A stretch of DNA of 64,000 bases from Rostratula benghalensis (lineage: Eukaryota > Chordata > Aves > Charadriiformes > Rostratulidae). The translations under genes were made by a program, and so were the position numbers. Location of the stretch: assembly GCA_013399305.1 (NCBI GenBank), contig VXAI01000243.1:1-64000 (forward strand). Direction: 5' to 3'. The notes under the pieces are model-generated. The model made no database searches. It was not told the origin of the DNA and saw only the letters and a program-made list of their open reading frames with translations. Each line of letters starts with the position of its first letter. Position 1 is the stretch's first letter. Positions 1-26,852 of the stretch are shown piece after piece.

Positions 1-3000
1 CTGCAGTCAATCAACAGATTTCTATTAGCTTTGATAGTTTTTGGACTCAGCTTTCTATGAAAACAGATGCAGTTATTGGCTGTGATGTAGTTCCCTCTCT
101 AGAAATGCTAAGGAGTATAGTAGAAATATGAGACAGAAGATGAAACAGGAAACTTTATGCTGTACCACACAGAGTAGGTGTTTGGGCCAGGTTCCAAATC
201 TATTTACTTCGATGCACTTCAGATCAGACCTTGGGGTGACACATTCATGTAGAGTAGAAACAAAAGTAGAGGGAAGAAATTAAGCAAAGGAATTTTTAAT
301 AGGAAAGAAATACATTTGCTCTCTTATGTTGTGCTGTAATCCCCCAAGGACCTCCAGCCACAAAGGTTATTTAAAATAATGCCAGGTGATCCCTAGAAGA
401 TAACTTTGCACTGAAACAGTGTTACAGGTTTTCTCTGTCTGAGGTTCCTGTATTCTTATGAGCTGATGAATCAGGATTTAGTTCTGGTGATGAAGTAGCT
501 CTAGAATATTTGTATTTTCTTGATGTGATAGTGGTAAACACATTTACCTCTTCAGCAGATGGTGGGTTTGACTTTGCAACACTCAGTCTGCAATACCAGT
601 TTGCCCCACCACATGTTGATGACACTGAGGGCTCGGTTTAGTTGTCCAGCCCTGAAACTGCCCTAGGAGCAGTCAGGAATATGTAGTAACTGTGTCAATT
701 GCACTGACAGGTTTCCTGCCTTTCTGAGGCAAATGTATACCTCCACAGAGGACAGACTGGTAAATTTCTGCAAAAAACAAAGATGTGTGTTATCCCAGGT
801 CACCATGACAATTGTATTGACTATTGTATTGAGTAATGTCCCTCGCTGCCTATAATACAGAGATTCCCTGTCTTCCATGTTTTCTTTATCCCCTCTGCAT
901 TTGGCCCCCTCATCAAGCAGCCTCAGTATCTCACATTCACTCTAAGATGGCCAAAAAATGATCACAGAATGTTTTCTGTACCAAAGGCCTTTCTGGGGAA
1001 GTGAATCACAGCAGCAGTGAGGAAATCCAGATTCCCAGCTATATGTTTCTTTGCACTGGGCCTTCTGGTACAAATGGATCAGAAGATAAGCATTAGTTTG
1101 ATCTCTGGGTAGAAAGCAAAACCTACTGCTGTCACTGTACCTTAGTTTTACTGGAACTGCAGGAAAATAGGCAAGTGCTCTGTGTTATGTAAAAGCACTG
1201 CTGTTTGTGCATGAAATGCACTGCATAAACACAGAAGAATATTATTTATGTTATCGCTTTCCCATATAAACATTAGGATCTTTTTTTAAAGAATATTTTA
1301 AAAATACAGTTTGATCTGAACACATAGTATCAGGGCTAGTTCAATCAACAGAGTTGTTCCGGATTTATTCAACACAAGTATGATCGAAATCTTTCTGACT
1401 GTCACTCTCTTAGCAAACTACATAATCTCTTTCTGCAGGACACTTCCCTCACCTCTTTCTTAGGCTGCTCTGTTTTGAATTTATAAGGATCATATTATCA
1501 ACACATATTTATTCCTCCATTCCAAATATGTGTCTCATAATGAATAGCTGTTTCGTATATATAACAACCATATTCCATTGGTTTATGTGTAGTAGAGGGA
1601 AGAGCCTAACTTAGAAAATTTCTGCCTGGAGGTAGGTTTCTTCATCTTTTGCTTGGTATGTTACTAGCACTTAGATTTTTCCAGGACTGGGAAGAGCTTT
1701 GGCTGAACCCCTTGGAACATAGACTCCAAAGCAGCAGGGGTCAAAGAACTCATTACTACTCTTTTCAGAGCTCCAATTCCTTAGGTGAAAGGAGGCTAGT
1801 TCGGATGTTGTTAATCAAAGCAGCTCCATGGCTGTTCACACCTATACATGCTTATCTAGCTGTCAAAATGGCTGTTCAAGCAACAGGAAGAAGCACATAC
1901 CATTTTAAAGCCAGAGAGAAGAGCTTAGCCTAGGTTCCCTCACAAAGCGAATTTCAAAGTTATTAGATTTACTCATTTTATGTTTCTCTCCTGTATATCA
2001 GGGTCACAGAGGATTCAAATGTGTTCCAACTGGTTTTGCAGTCAAAAGTAACTAAAAGACTAACTAACTGCACCTGCTTCAGTAAGTTGCCAGATTGAAG
2101 CCTGTACCTTGCAGTCACAGGAGCTGCCAAGGAGCTTCAGATTCTCGAGTGTCGTGCACATGTCCTTGGTGACACAGAAAAATAGGTAATGTGAGTTCAC
2201 AGGCAGCAGAAATGCACAGCTACACAGGGGAGTCCAAACCCTCTGTCATCTAATGTGATACTAATATACCATTTGCTGTTACTTTCCTCCTGTACTAGTG
2301 AAGTGGGGTGTTAGTACCTTACAGTATCAGGAATAAAGCACAAGCACACCACTTCATTCGTCAGGACCTTCCTTTTAGTTGCGTTTCTGCTGCATGAAGT
2401 GCAAAAGCATTACCTGCTGAAGGGAAATGTTTTGAACCAAAGCGCAGCTCATGTGCTTTGCATTAGTTTTCAATATCGCTGCCCTAAAACTGAAATTAAA
2501 ATGTTACACCTTGTTTACTTAAGAGTCTCCAGAGTTAATCACTGAAGAGCACTTTTTTCAGAGATTTTTTTCAGAACCCCTGGGTTCACTGGGACCCATT
2601 TGAAAGAAATGGGCTAATCCTTACTGTAGTGCAAGAGATGCTGTTCACCACATGCAAGGTGGGACATTAGGGTATATTGTTACCCTTCAAGTTTTACAGA
2701 TTCTGCAGCAGGATTAAAACAAAACAAAACCAAAAAGACCAAAAAAGATCCACAAGTCAGCCCATTGTCATGGGTGTTTGGCAAAAAAATATCCATAATT
2801 TTTTTCTGCTGTGGCCAGTCCCAGGTCTGCTTTTGGATGAAAGCTGAAAGTTGGAGTGGGAGGCACGGTTCCTACTCTGCATGTGTCTGGCTCAGGATAG
2901 AGCTATTGCTGTGAATGACAGTACTCAGACTGGCTAATTTCAGGAAGGCTTGTCCCGTACACAAACAGAACGTGAATTCCATTCTAAGACATGCACAGCT

Positions 3001-5663
3001 CCTGTGGGTGACAGTCTGCTTCATGTTGAAAACACATTCCAGTGGCAGAGGAAAACAGCATTTTTTATGTTGTGGTTGACCTTTGGCAACTGCAGCCTGC
3101 ATTCTGGGAGCATCTGAAGAAAGCTAGAGAGGTAACAAGGTGCGTAACATAAAAGAAGATTCCAACATCTTAAGTGCAACTCTCTCGTCCCTGCATTTTT
3201 TGCTTCCAGGTCCTAGCATGAATTGCAATCAGTGCAAGTTAGCATTTATTCTACATTGCTGCCTGGGGCTTTTTTAGCCCTTGCAAATCCACCTGCAGGC
3301 TTTTATCCAAAAACGTAATTTTCTGCACATGAGTAAGTTATCCCATTGCTGTTATTCCAGACTACTTCAATTACTAATTTGGGGCCTCCTAGGACTACTC
3401 CTTCATGATGGAACCTAAAGCCCATTGCATTAGTGTGCTATGAAAAACACCAGAAAAACACCAGCAGAAAGACTCAATAATCAAGAATCAGCTCTGTATC
3501 TGACTTATGTATAATCTACCCTGAAGAATTATTTCACTTGTTGGGAAAAGACCTGAACTCCATGAAGGAGGAGAATTAACAATAGGGTTTTTTAACAAGG
3601 AGACCTAGGGATATGTGCAACTCCTACCCAAGCAAACAGTTTTCCAAAACCAGATGTCAAGTCATCAAAGTGCTGTCCACTTGTGCGGGACAGTGTGTGT
3701 ACCTAAGCTGATTCAGATTTCATAAAATTTTCAATAAGCAAAGCAGGAAGAAGTACTCTCATACTTGAGTCATGTTCCCCTCTGGCATTAGAAATGGTCC
3801 TGCTTTGCACATTTCCAAGAATTGTATTTTATTGTGACCTTCATGAAATTGCTCTTTGTGTCTTGCTTCTGAATAGTTATCCTGCAATTCTTATGCCAAT
3901 TTTAAATGTCAAGGCGAGTATTATGGCCTCACATGATGTCCTTACAACCTGGGGTGACCTGATTTCTGTACAGAAGCAGCACGTGTGAGATGAGCAGTTA
4001 GCTGGTGCCCAAGGATTGTTTCCAGCCCCAGGATACAGCCTAGAGGGTTTTGAAGTACCTGTTGCAACTAAACTCACTGGGAATACAAGAGAATATGCAG
4101 GAAAGATGTCATTGCAAACAGTTGTCCCAGAGTTATAGTAAAATTCAATTGATTGTCTAGTGAATAGGCTTCTAAAACAAAGCCTCAGTCTCTTGGTCTG
4201 TACATGCTTATGCTCCATGTTGATTCAGAAAACATGTTTCATAAAATCCTCTCTGGATTCAAATTCATAATCTGTCATCTGTCTACTTACAAAAGACCAG
4301 AGAGATCTGCAGAACAGTTCCCAGTATGGTAAGTTTCTTAAGGCATTAGACCTCATGATTAATTTCATATTGTTTAGCACTTGATTGTTTTTGTAAGGGT
4401 GGTTAAAAAACCACACAAACTGCAAAAACCAAGCCAGGCTGAGCGCCTAGTCTTTCTGCTTGATGTTAAAAACCCATCTTTTGCAGTAATTGACACTAGG
4501 TGATTCTAAATGTCGCAGTTTAAAAATAGTTTTTAAGTTAGCAAGCCAAGAGTCTGTAGGATTTTTAAAAAACTTATCTTTGCCAGCTGTTCTGATACTA
4601 AAATAAGTAATAGTGAGAGTGTTAAGTACTAAGAAGAATTGTCAAAATATCATACAAGAAAGTATCTCATGGAGATGCAATAAAACCCCACAGACCCATA
4701 CTGAGGTATTGTGCAGGGTCCTAACAGACCCTGCTTAGAGACAGACAGCAGCATGAGCTCTGCCTGCACACCTTCCTTGTCTAATCTGTACAATCTCCAT
4801 TTCAGGAGTACACTCAGTTACCACTTCAACCTCTCACTGGTTGCAGATCAGTACAACTCAGCACAGTAACTTTAGAAAACCAAGATGCTTGGCCTCACCA
4901 TCCACAATGGTGAAGACCACCCAAAACCAACTGATTTTCTTCTCTTCTGGTCAGATGTCACCTCATAAATACTTTACTGATTATCATGCCATGACTGTAC
5001 TGACTCTGAGGTGGTTTTGGCAGCTTGTTAGTTAGTGTACTAGAATTGTTCGTTTGCAATTATACCTGTGCCTCTTAACTTTATCCAGAAGGATCCAAGT
5101 TGAAAACTTAATTGAGTGTAGTAAGGACTGGATCCTAAAGCCCTTCCTCAAGTAAGTCACCCTACAGTAACATTTCCCAAAAGGCTAGTTTGCTCATAGC
5201 CAGTTACTGCTTTTCACTGTCTGCACATACATACTTTTACAGTAGTAACCACTATATCAAACACCAGGAACTGGCCCTGGAATTTGTCTAAGTAATTCAA
5301 GGGATTAGTTGCAGATAACTAATGCTCTTCTGCTCCATATCCAAGTAAGGGTAAAGCATCTTAGGATCAAGCTTTTATAACAATCCAGGAAGAAATAGTT
5401 GTAAACAGAAAAAGCTAAGAGATGATTCCAAAACTGACTGTGATACGTGTGACACAGAATCTGTTTCTCCTGTGAGACTGGAACACTTGCGACGCCAGGA
5501 GGCCCTGCCCTGTGTACACATCATGGCTGTCCTCGAACGTTGGCCCTTGGAAACCTCATCATGGGGAGACCATGAGAAACACAGGCAGGTTTCCATGAAA
5601 AATCTGTGATTGGAGTAAATTCCACTGAACCAGAAACTTTCCATAAAATGTGTGTGAGTTAGA

Positions 5664-6098
5664 GCCACAAAGATGATTAAGGGAGTGGAGCATCTCCCAT
5701 ATGAGGAAAGGCTGAGGGAGCTGGGTCACTTTAGCTTGGCGGAGACTGAGGGGTGACCTTATTAATTTTTATAAATATGTAAAGAGTGAGTGTCAGGAGG
5801 ATGGAGCCAGGCTCTTCTCAGTGATAGCCAATGATAAGACAAGGGGCAATGGATGAAAGCTGGAACATAGGAGGTTATGCTTAAATATGAGGAAAAACTT
5901 CTTCACGGTGAGGGTGACAGAGCACTGGGAGGGGCTGCCCAGAGAGGTTGTGGAGTCTCCTTCTCTGGAGACGTTCAAAACCCGCCTGGAGGCGTTCCTG
6001 GGTGACCTGATCTGGGTGTTCCTGCTCTGGCAGGGGGATTGGACTGGATGATCTTTCAAGGTCCCTTCCAATCCCTGATAATCTGTGATTCTTTGATT
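5664..6098 (+). mobile_element. CR1 LINE 3' fragment, 5'-truncated
   Basis: The segment matches the 3' end of avian CR1 retrotransposons. From the 5' side it has the gagcatctc and ggctgagggagctgggt region, then aaacttcttcacggtgaggg, the ggctgcccagagaggttgtgg motif, the ggatgatctttcaaggtccc block and a decayed tail near gtgattctttgatt. It lies in the same orientation as CHRDL1. There is a long internal divergence and no reverse transcriptase coding, so it is a dead, old copy. Confidence 0.9.
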
Positions 6099-8540
6099 AT
6101 CAAATTCATATCCAACTGTTTTGTGAGAGTATCAGGAAAGCATTAGTGCTGCAATTCACACAGCATCCCTTCATGGGAAATTTTTTGCCATACTCTTTCT
6201 TCACACAGCATTCTTCACACTGTCAAATGGACTGTGGAATATGTGAACTATACTTACATGCAGTCCTAGTCCATAGTGAACTTTTATCTCAGGCTAGAAA
6301 TTTTAATTGATACAAATCTTGTTTGTATAGATCAACAGTTCCTCCTAGTACAAGCACCTATCTCAAACATAATCTCAAAAAGCAGCATTCAAACAGGCAC
6401 CTAGGCTGAATCCTGAAGGAAGCCTTTCTGTTGGCTTCATTGAGGCCAGAATTTACCTTGGCCAATGAAAAACAGCCTAGATAGACAACAGAAGCTGGAC
6501 AGAATCCCACATTTGCAAGACAGGTGTGCTTGGCTATAAGAATTCTCCATAGTCTCCAGTTGTTTTTTTTAAAAAAATGAATTGTTTTGACACTAATCCA
6601 TTTTTGATACAGTTGCCTGTTTGTAAAACAACAACGATTTCTTCACCCACATTCAACCTTTAAAGGGTTGAACTTACAGGGTAAGTTCCAAGCCATAGCA
6701 AGTCACCTGAAGCCTAAGTCACACATCTTAGCCCCCTGCCATTACCCAATGCTAATGTTGGTCACAAATCAGTGCTATCCATATTGTTAACTCATAGTTT
6801 TATCTTGGTCCTAAGATCATAGTCAAGTGTAAGCATAGGCTGTATATTTCTATATTGAGGTCTGAGCTCTTGGAGAATAAATGCCAACCACAGAAACAAA
6901 GATACTTCCTTTTTGAGTGATTCACTATCATCTTTACCCTGTATGTTTTATATTGCTTCCACTGACATTCTATGAATGCCAGAAAGAAAAGCTCAGATTT
7001 AACCCAGTTAATTAAAAGGATTCACACAGATTATTTGCCTGGTGCTTTACAGAGGCAGCTAATTAAAGCAATGTTAATCAGCACCAAGAAAATGCCAGAT
7101 AAAGCTTTGGGAACAATTCTGATTAGGAAGCTAGGTTTACAAATAAAGCTTTGAGCAATGTAATATATTTGCAGTTAATTAATTTAATATCTCTGAAATA
7201 AGGCACATGCTGGTTCATTTTGGGATCAATATTAATGTCAAGATTTTTCAAAGTTCGAACCTGGCACTTGTTAAAACAATCCACAATTACTCTCATTTCA
7301 CATTCTGTGGGAGAATATGATATCATGAGGGATTCTAAACTCCTATAATTAGCCATGATTTAAAGACCACTAGAAAAGAAACCAAGAGAAGTCCTAGTTG
7401 TAGTCACTCGCACACTAGCAAAGGCAGAGAGAGAGAAACTGCACCAGAGAAGTTATATTTAGACATGCAATATAAACAAAGCTTTCTTGAGTTTTAGACA
7501 GATGCTGTGTTTGGAGAGGATCAGTTGTGCTCTCCAATATGCTGTCTTCGATATATGTCTGTATATACTTTTTTGCTATAACAGTAATGTGGTCTTGATC
7601 TGAAAACTTCTCCTAAACCTTATTTTATGCAACCAAACAGGCCCATTTACGTAATATGCTAAAAGATAATCACATGCCCAAATATGCGCAGCGCAGTACC
7701 TAAACCATGGTCTTCCCTGTAACTGAAGGTGACTTTTCTAATAATTATTCCATCAAATAAGACTTCAAAGTAGCAATAGAATTGCATCCCATATTCCAAA
7801 GACAGACAGATGTACATGTATTTTGGTCTACCTGTTATGATTTAGCTGTTATAGGCCTAACTGCTATGATCTACTTAAAAGAAATATAGATGAAAACAAC
7901 AACCTACTGCAGGTCTCCATTGTAATTTGCGAAGCAATAAAAGATTCACCATCCTCCTTGCCTTATTCTAGAAGCCAGAGTTTAAAGGCATTTGGTGATT
8001 TTGTAGTCATCTGAGCAATGTGGCATACACCAAGGTAAATCTGCAGTACAATGTACTCTATGCAATACTCTGAAGAGTCACAATGAGTCACTCAGGTACC
8101 AGTCTTTGCAAAATGTCACAAGCCAAACACTGCTTTTGGACAAACATCCCACATGGGCACAGCAATGTCCTACAGGGGCTGCATGAACACAGCATCACAT
8201 CCAGACAAGAACCATCTGTATTATCATTTCATTTTCCTTTCTTTCCAGTTCTGTTGCTCTTCCAGTTGCCCAAGGGGATAACTAAGGGTTTGGCAATCTC
8301 TCTGCTTCCATGAGATGACTCTCAGAAAGCCCAAGAAACTATCTTGACATAAGTTTCAGAAGGTGGCACAGTCCTGAGAAGAGCCTCTTTATTCACGTTT
8401 TCCATGGGACAGAAGCTGAATTTGTCACTTGAGCTTTTTGCTGATGACTTTCTAAGGATGTGTCTTAACTAGCTAATAGATCTTGCCATTCTGAATGTGT
8501 ATTAGTAGCAAACCATACAGAAAGTGCCAAGCAGAGGTGC

Positions 8541-8576
8541 TGTACTATTTATAAGAGATCTGTACTATTTATAAGA
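8541..8576. repeat. Short direct repeat, 16 bp twice
   Basis: TGTACTATTTATAAGA occurs at 8541-8556 and again, perfectly, at 8561-8576, separated by GATC. It looks like a recent local duplication in intronic DNA. No function is evident. Confidence 0.85.
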
Positions 8577-9909
8577 TTTTGGAAAGGTATCGTTAGGCAC
8601 CCTTGATTGCACTGAAATAATGATGTATTTGATGCTTCAAAGGAGGTAGTGCAAATACCATGTCTGTCTCCTGAAAAGAAATGAAATGTCAGGCAAGGAA
8701 CCCTAAATGGCTAACTTCTGCCATTCTTCTCCAGAATGTTCTTTGCTGACCCACTAGACTCTGAAATATTGTAGTACCTGTATGTTCCACAGCCAGATTT
8801 GACATTTACCATTCAAATTATTATTAATATCTGATGGACTAAACTAAATATATGCTCTTATGGAAAACTCTAAATGTCAGTGTTTAATGCCAGTGCATAC
8901 CAGCAGAAAACTGTTCTTTCACTTGAGCTCCCAGGTAAAAAATATTTATTCTGTGGTGGCACAGTTTCACAAAAAAATCTCCCCAGGTTTATCTGATAGA
9001 TAATGAAAGGGGTTACAGCAAAACCTGAATTTTTGGATCAGGTTTCTGTTACATGAAAGCCCAAACACACTGAATGAAATTTCAGCTGCATTCCTAGGAA
9101 TTTGCAGTGATTCAGGCTCCAGAGAACAAACGGTCCACTGTTACTTCCATAGAGCTCTTGTTCAAAATGCCTCTTCCCATGCTGAGATGCTAAATTCACG
9201 TGAATGTGAATGTATAGTGCCAGGTTTGCTGCCTAAGGGTATCAAGTGACTTACGTTTAATAGGTAAAGTATAATCCCCTTGCACAGTTTGTCAACTGCT
9301 AATAACAAATCTAAGGCATGTTTTAATGTAAGGTATGGATAGCTTTATGCCTTAGAAGAAAATTTAACCTATTTGGTGCAGAACTCGATATGATCTTGAG
9401 TTGAAACAGGAGGTTTCAGGGGTGAATTGACACTGACATCTTGTGCACTATGTCATGTACACTGAATTCTGCAAACAAAACACACTTATTTGCACATCTG
9501 ACATTACAATGCATGTCAGAGAAAAATCAGATTTGAGCGGCTCTTATTGCCTGCCTTTGACAAGTTTTGCCCATTTTGAAAAGAACAGCAGCAACCTCCC
9601 TATCCTAATACCAAATGCTACAGCAGGCAGAGAAGATACAGTAGCAGGAGTCATGGCCTTCAGTGCTGGCATTGCATTTGTTCATCAGCATCCTAAGATT
9701 AACTGGGACAGTCAGCTCAAAGTGTGAATTAATAAAGTTCAGCAAAATTGCAGCATAAGAATATAACTTATACTTTGTAGCATGACAAAACTTGTCTTTT
9801 TATAGTAAAGAGAAACAAGGGAGAAGGGAAGCGTTTCCTCCCATGTATTTGTGATATTGCAAGTTGTCAAAAACATTTACATGAAGTGTTCCTTTCCCAT
9901 TGCTTCCAG

Positions 9910-23670
<13,761 letters not shown>

Positions 23671-24024
23671 GGGAGACAGCACTGGAGAGACAAACACAAG
23701 AAAACTTATAAAAACTTGGATCTGCAGCTGGACTGCAGGCTTATTTTGCTTAAGTCAACAGTTGCCCTAAAAACCAAAACTATAATGCAGTAATTATTCA
23801 CATCATGCACAGCAAATTTGCTGCTTTATGTGTAGTGGTCTGTGTCAACCGTTCAAATATCTCCTCCAAAAGACTAGGAGGCTCTGTATTACTGGTGGGG
23901 GAAGGAGAAAGAGAGACTGTACTTTCCCAGAGTTGCATTTCTTTACAAGTGAAAAAGAGAAAACAGAACATTTTTATTATTATTATTTGGCAAATTATTC
24001 AAACTAATGAAAAGAAGGACACCT

Positions 24025-24030
24025 AATAAA
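24025..24030 (+). terminator. CHRDL1: Possible proximal polyadenylation signal AATAAA
   Basis: A canonical AATAAA lies about 355 bases after the CHRDL1 stop codon. It could end a short 3' UTR form. Use is inferred only from the hexamer. Confidence 0.4.
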
Positions 24031-24130
24031 TGTGCAGGAGCTATGGAGAGCATTATTTCCTGTGCTGAATTTATACCATTTCTGGTGTTAAAATGACTCA
24101 TGAAATTTTTTTTTTAGTAGTGGAGAAAAA

Positions 24131-24187
24131 ATACAAGTGATACAATACTTGTTTTGGAGACATAAAAAAACCAGATTTAAACTAACA
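24131..24187 (+). repeat. Duplicated segment, copy B (3' UTR)
   Basis: It shares atacaagt (24131-24138), a 25-base core (24140-24164) and ccagatttaaactaaca (24171-24187) with copy A at 21855-21921. The central spacer here is aaaaaa. The two copies are in direct orientation, one in an intron and one in the untranslated exon of the same gene. Confidence 0.9.
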
Positions 24188-24479
24188 AACTCTTAAGCAG
24201 CCTGCCTTTGGGGTGATGTCTTGTAGTTGAGCAAACTGAGTCTATAAACTGAACAGGAGGTGTTAGTGGCAATCACTATATTTTTGTAGCAATTTGAGCA
24301 AATGTTCGCTTTTAAGTGTTTTTCACTGATTCCTCCACCCACTTCTCAAAAAAATGTTAAGTTTTAGCTCCCTATCACAGCCCTAATAACTTTGTTCTTC
24401 TGGGCTGGTCTTGGCTGATAATCTGCCTTCTAAAGTGACATGGCAGAAAGTGGTGAAGTACTTGCAGTACTTTCAACAC

Positions 24480-24503
24480 ACCGAGAGGGTTAAATCTCTC
24501 GGT
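24480..24503 (+). promoter_or_regulatory. CHRDL1: Perfect 8-bp stem-loop in the 3' UTR
   Basis: ACCGAGAG, an 8-base loop GGTTAAAT, then CTCTCGGT. The stem is fully complementary and contains two CpGs in otherwise AT-rich sequence. In the mRNA it would form a stable local hairpin. A role is not known and the element may be chance. Confidence 0.5.
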
Positions 24504-25059
24504 TAATAACTCCATCAGAGTTGTGACAATGCTTAATTTATTTGTTCTGATTTGTTACAAACCTAATCTGCATTTTTCTGAGAGGGACCTCTCAATTCCC
24601 AGGCTCCCAGGACAGCTCTGTCCCATGACAAACACCAAACAGCTACAGCAGGCCTTTACAACACAGCAGCTCTATGAAAACTGTTATTTCTGTGAAAAAC
24701 AAACCTGAGATATTTTGTTACATTTAGTATAGCATGTCTTCAGAGGGTTTAAGAAAGGTGGCTCTCATCTGCAGAAAACGTATAATTTAAAAAATGTTTT
24801 CTCTGAAGAGTCATCAAAATACTGCACTGCTTCACGGCTGCAATGTTGGATTAAATTCCAAGAAGCAAGTGATTTAGCCGGCTGTTGCTCCCATTTTCTA
24901 CTCCACAAGCAGACAGGAATACTGCTGTTCAAACACATACTAGAAAACAAAGCTTTATGGAAACGTTCTGAGCCAGGGGCTGGGTCTTCACAGGGAGTGA
25001 AATCAACAGTGACAGCAAGGATTTTGAGGTTTGTCATTCTGCCAGTGACAGCACTTCAG

Positions 25060-26150
25060 GGTGTACCCACTTCTAGAGGGATGAAGGTGTGTGAGAGCTC
25101 AGTGCTAAATGCCGAAAGCCCATTTCAGACAGAGCTTCACCATCCTGAAGGGATCCTTGCCTTGAGCGGCAAACCCTGGCAGCCTCCCTGTGCAGCCCAG
25201 GCCTCAGGGCCAGACTTCTTCGTGCTGCCCAGTCCTGCCTGTGCTGCCCGTGGTGGTGGCAGGAGTGTAATGTAGGGCTTCCCAACAATGAGGAGCAAGT
25301 GAAGAGCACAGACATGAAGGTGAAGGAAAGGCTGAGGGGAATTAGGTATATATATATCTATTTGTAGGGTGATCTGAGGTCTTTAGCGAACCACCCCGTT
25401 GTCCCCAGGCCTGGACAGACGGCAGGAAATATTTAGGAATACTTCCCTCCCTACCAAGCATTCCACAAAGTCCGCTGCGTAACAGGAAAAAACACTAAAA
25501 TGGGAGCTCCTCCAGCAACTGTGTGAATTTAAAAGAACAAAGTACTCGCACCTGGTATCAGTAAGAACCACAAGGGTCTCTTTCCACGCCTCCGTGGGCT
25601 GCAGGGAAACCCCCCAGGGTCCTTCCATGGCCGCAGGGGACTCTGCTCGGGGCCTGGAGTGCCTCCTCCCTCCCCCTGCCCGGCCCTCAGTGTCCAGGCC
25701 TGTCTCTCACACTTTTCCTCTCACTGCCCGGCAGCGTTTTGCCTATTCCTAAACCAACTTTGCCAAAGGCACCGCCAGCCTGGCTGAGGGGCTCAGCTCT
25801 GCCCTTCCCTGGGGCCACTGGAACCAGCTGTGTCCAGGCCGGGGCAGCCCCTCAGCTCTCCTCCGAAGGCTTGTCAGCCCCAGCCAGCACCCGGGCACCT
25901 GGGAGTGCACAGCTTAACTAGCACCTGGCCGTAAGAAGCCCTGTGTTCATTAAGAGGAGAGATAACGGAACTCTCCCACCACCTTTCCACGGGACTGTAG
26001 TCTCTGCCTCCATAAGTCCTGTCCTGCTGTCCGAAAGGGGTGTAGCATGTCCACACAGAGTCCTTAAACCTTGCTGCACCAGAGGTTTCTGCAGTGTAAC
26101 TGCAGGAGAAGTGCCTGGCGTCAGCAGCACCCACTGCACAAGGCATCTAC
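25060..26150. other. GC- and CpG-rich block
   Basis: This block is visibly richer in G, C and CpG than all surrounding DNA. I count about twenty CpGs by eye between 25380 and 26105, in motifs such as gcccggcagcg and acccgggcacc. It has many short open frames on both strands but no recognisable protein. It could be a small CpG island, an old repeat or simply a GC-rich UTR segment. Confidence 0.6.
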
Positions 26151-26465
26151 TAGGATGAAATGTGCTGCAGAAGTGCAACATTTTTGTTATAGATCTTTTA
26201 ATAAGTCATGGATTAACCCTGTTGTTCCTTTGGTGAAGGCATTGTAAGGAAGAGGTTCTGAGGAAAGGTAGTGATCTGGTGGGAAGACCAGCAGTTGATT
26301 TCTCACCTCACAGGCATCATCTGTTTGTAGCAGTAGGTGGTGAAAAAAGACTAAGTGGAAAGTGTACAGTGTTTGCAATTATTTTTTTTCTTAAGAAGAA
26401 GGCGGCAACCTGCTTTTTGTATTTGTGACAGGCCAGGTGGAATTCAGATTGTGTATTTATTTTAT

Positions 26466-26692
26466 AATAAACACTTTTTAAGAAAAGCAAAAACCCAAAC
26501 CCATAAGCATCATCTAGCAAAATGCAGTGTTGCATTTTTCCAATTTCTGGTCACTTAAGACAACAAAATGCACAGTGTTGTGTTTTTAATTTTCTTCATG
26601 GGATGTATGTCTGTTACAGTACTTATTTATGTACTTGTTGTATCACTTTGACCTGGTTTGATAAATTAATAAACTCTGAAGTTGATAATAAA
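26466..26692 (+). terminator. CHRDL1: Cluster of polyadenylation signals, probable 3' end of CHRDL1
   Basis: AATAAA occurs at 26466-26471, 26668-26673 and 26687-26692. The last two are 19 bases apart and are followed within 40 bases by TG-rich sequence (gtgctgtttggttaagatg), the layout expected of a cleavage site. An AU-rich ATTTA motif lies upstream near 26624. The site probably ends the long CHRDL1 transcript near 26.71 kb. Confidence 0.6.
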
Positions 26693-26852
26693 ACAAGACA
26701 TTTTCTACATGGTGCTGTTTGGTTAAGATGTTTGGTTTCAGTTCCCTGTTTGCAGTCCTGCTGCTACTGCCTCAGAGGAAGCCTCATGCCAGCTGGGTGC
26801 AGGTAGCTACTGTGGCATTGGGTACTGAGCTATGGAAGAGTCAGACTCAAGA

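Larger units (their letters stand above)
1..9909 (+). other. CHRDL1: CHRDL1 intron upstream of the VWC2 exon (5' end outside window)
   Basis: No exon encoding the signal peptide or the first VWC domain (WHP and CCxxCP-type motifs) could be found on the + strand, so this is read as the 3' part of a large intron. The acceptor is TTGCTTCCAG ending at 9909, and the downstream exon needs one base (G) from the previous exon, so this is a phase-1 intron. It contains a CR1 fragment (5664-6098), a 16-bp tandem-like repeat (8541-8576) and an AT-rich, homeodomain-motif-rich stretch (about 6965-7360). The rest is ordinary AT-rich intronic DNA. The short open frames here are chance. Confidence 0.75.
23671..26710 (+). 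other. CHRDL1: CHRDL1 3' untranslated region (extent inferred)
   Basis: After the stop there is no further splice signal that I trust. AATAAA occurs early (24025-24030) and in a late cluster (26466, 26668, 26687), followed by TG-rich sequence. I infer a UTR of about 3 kb, with a possible short form ending near 24.05 kb. Within it are copy B of a duplicated element, a perfect stem-loop at 24480-24503, and a GC- and CpG-rich block at about 25.06-26.15 kb. The whole interval could alternatively be partly intergenic. Confidence 0.6.

Noticed and set aside
1..9909. Search for CHRDL1 signal peptide and VWC1 exons
   Set aside because: No segment encoding the expected WHP, CxxCxC or CCxxCP motifs was found; these exons are probably upstream of the window.
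25310..25345. Possible CR1 scrap (gaaaggctgagggg)
   Set aside because: Only about 15 bases resemble CR1 and the flanks do not continue the element.
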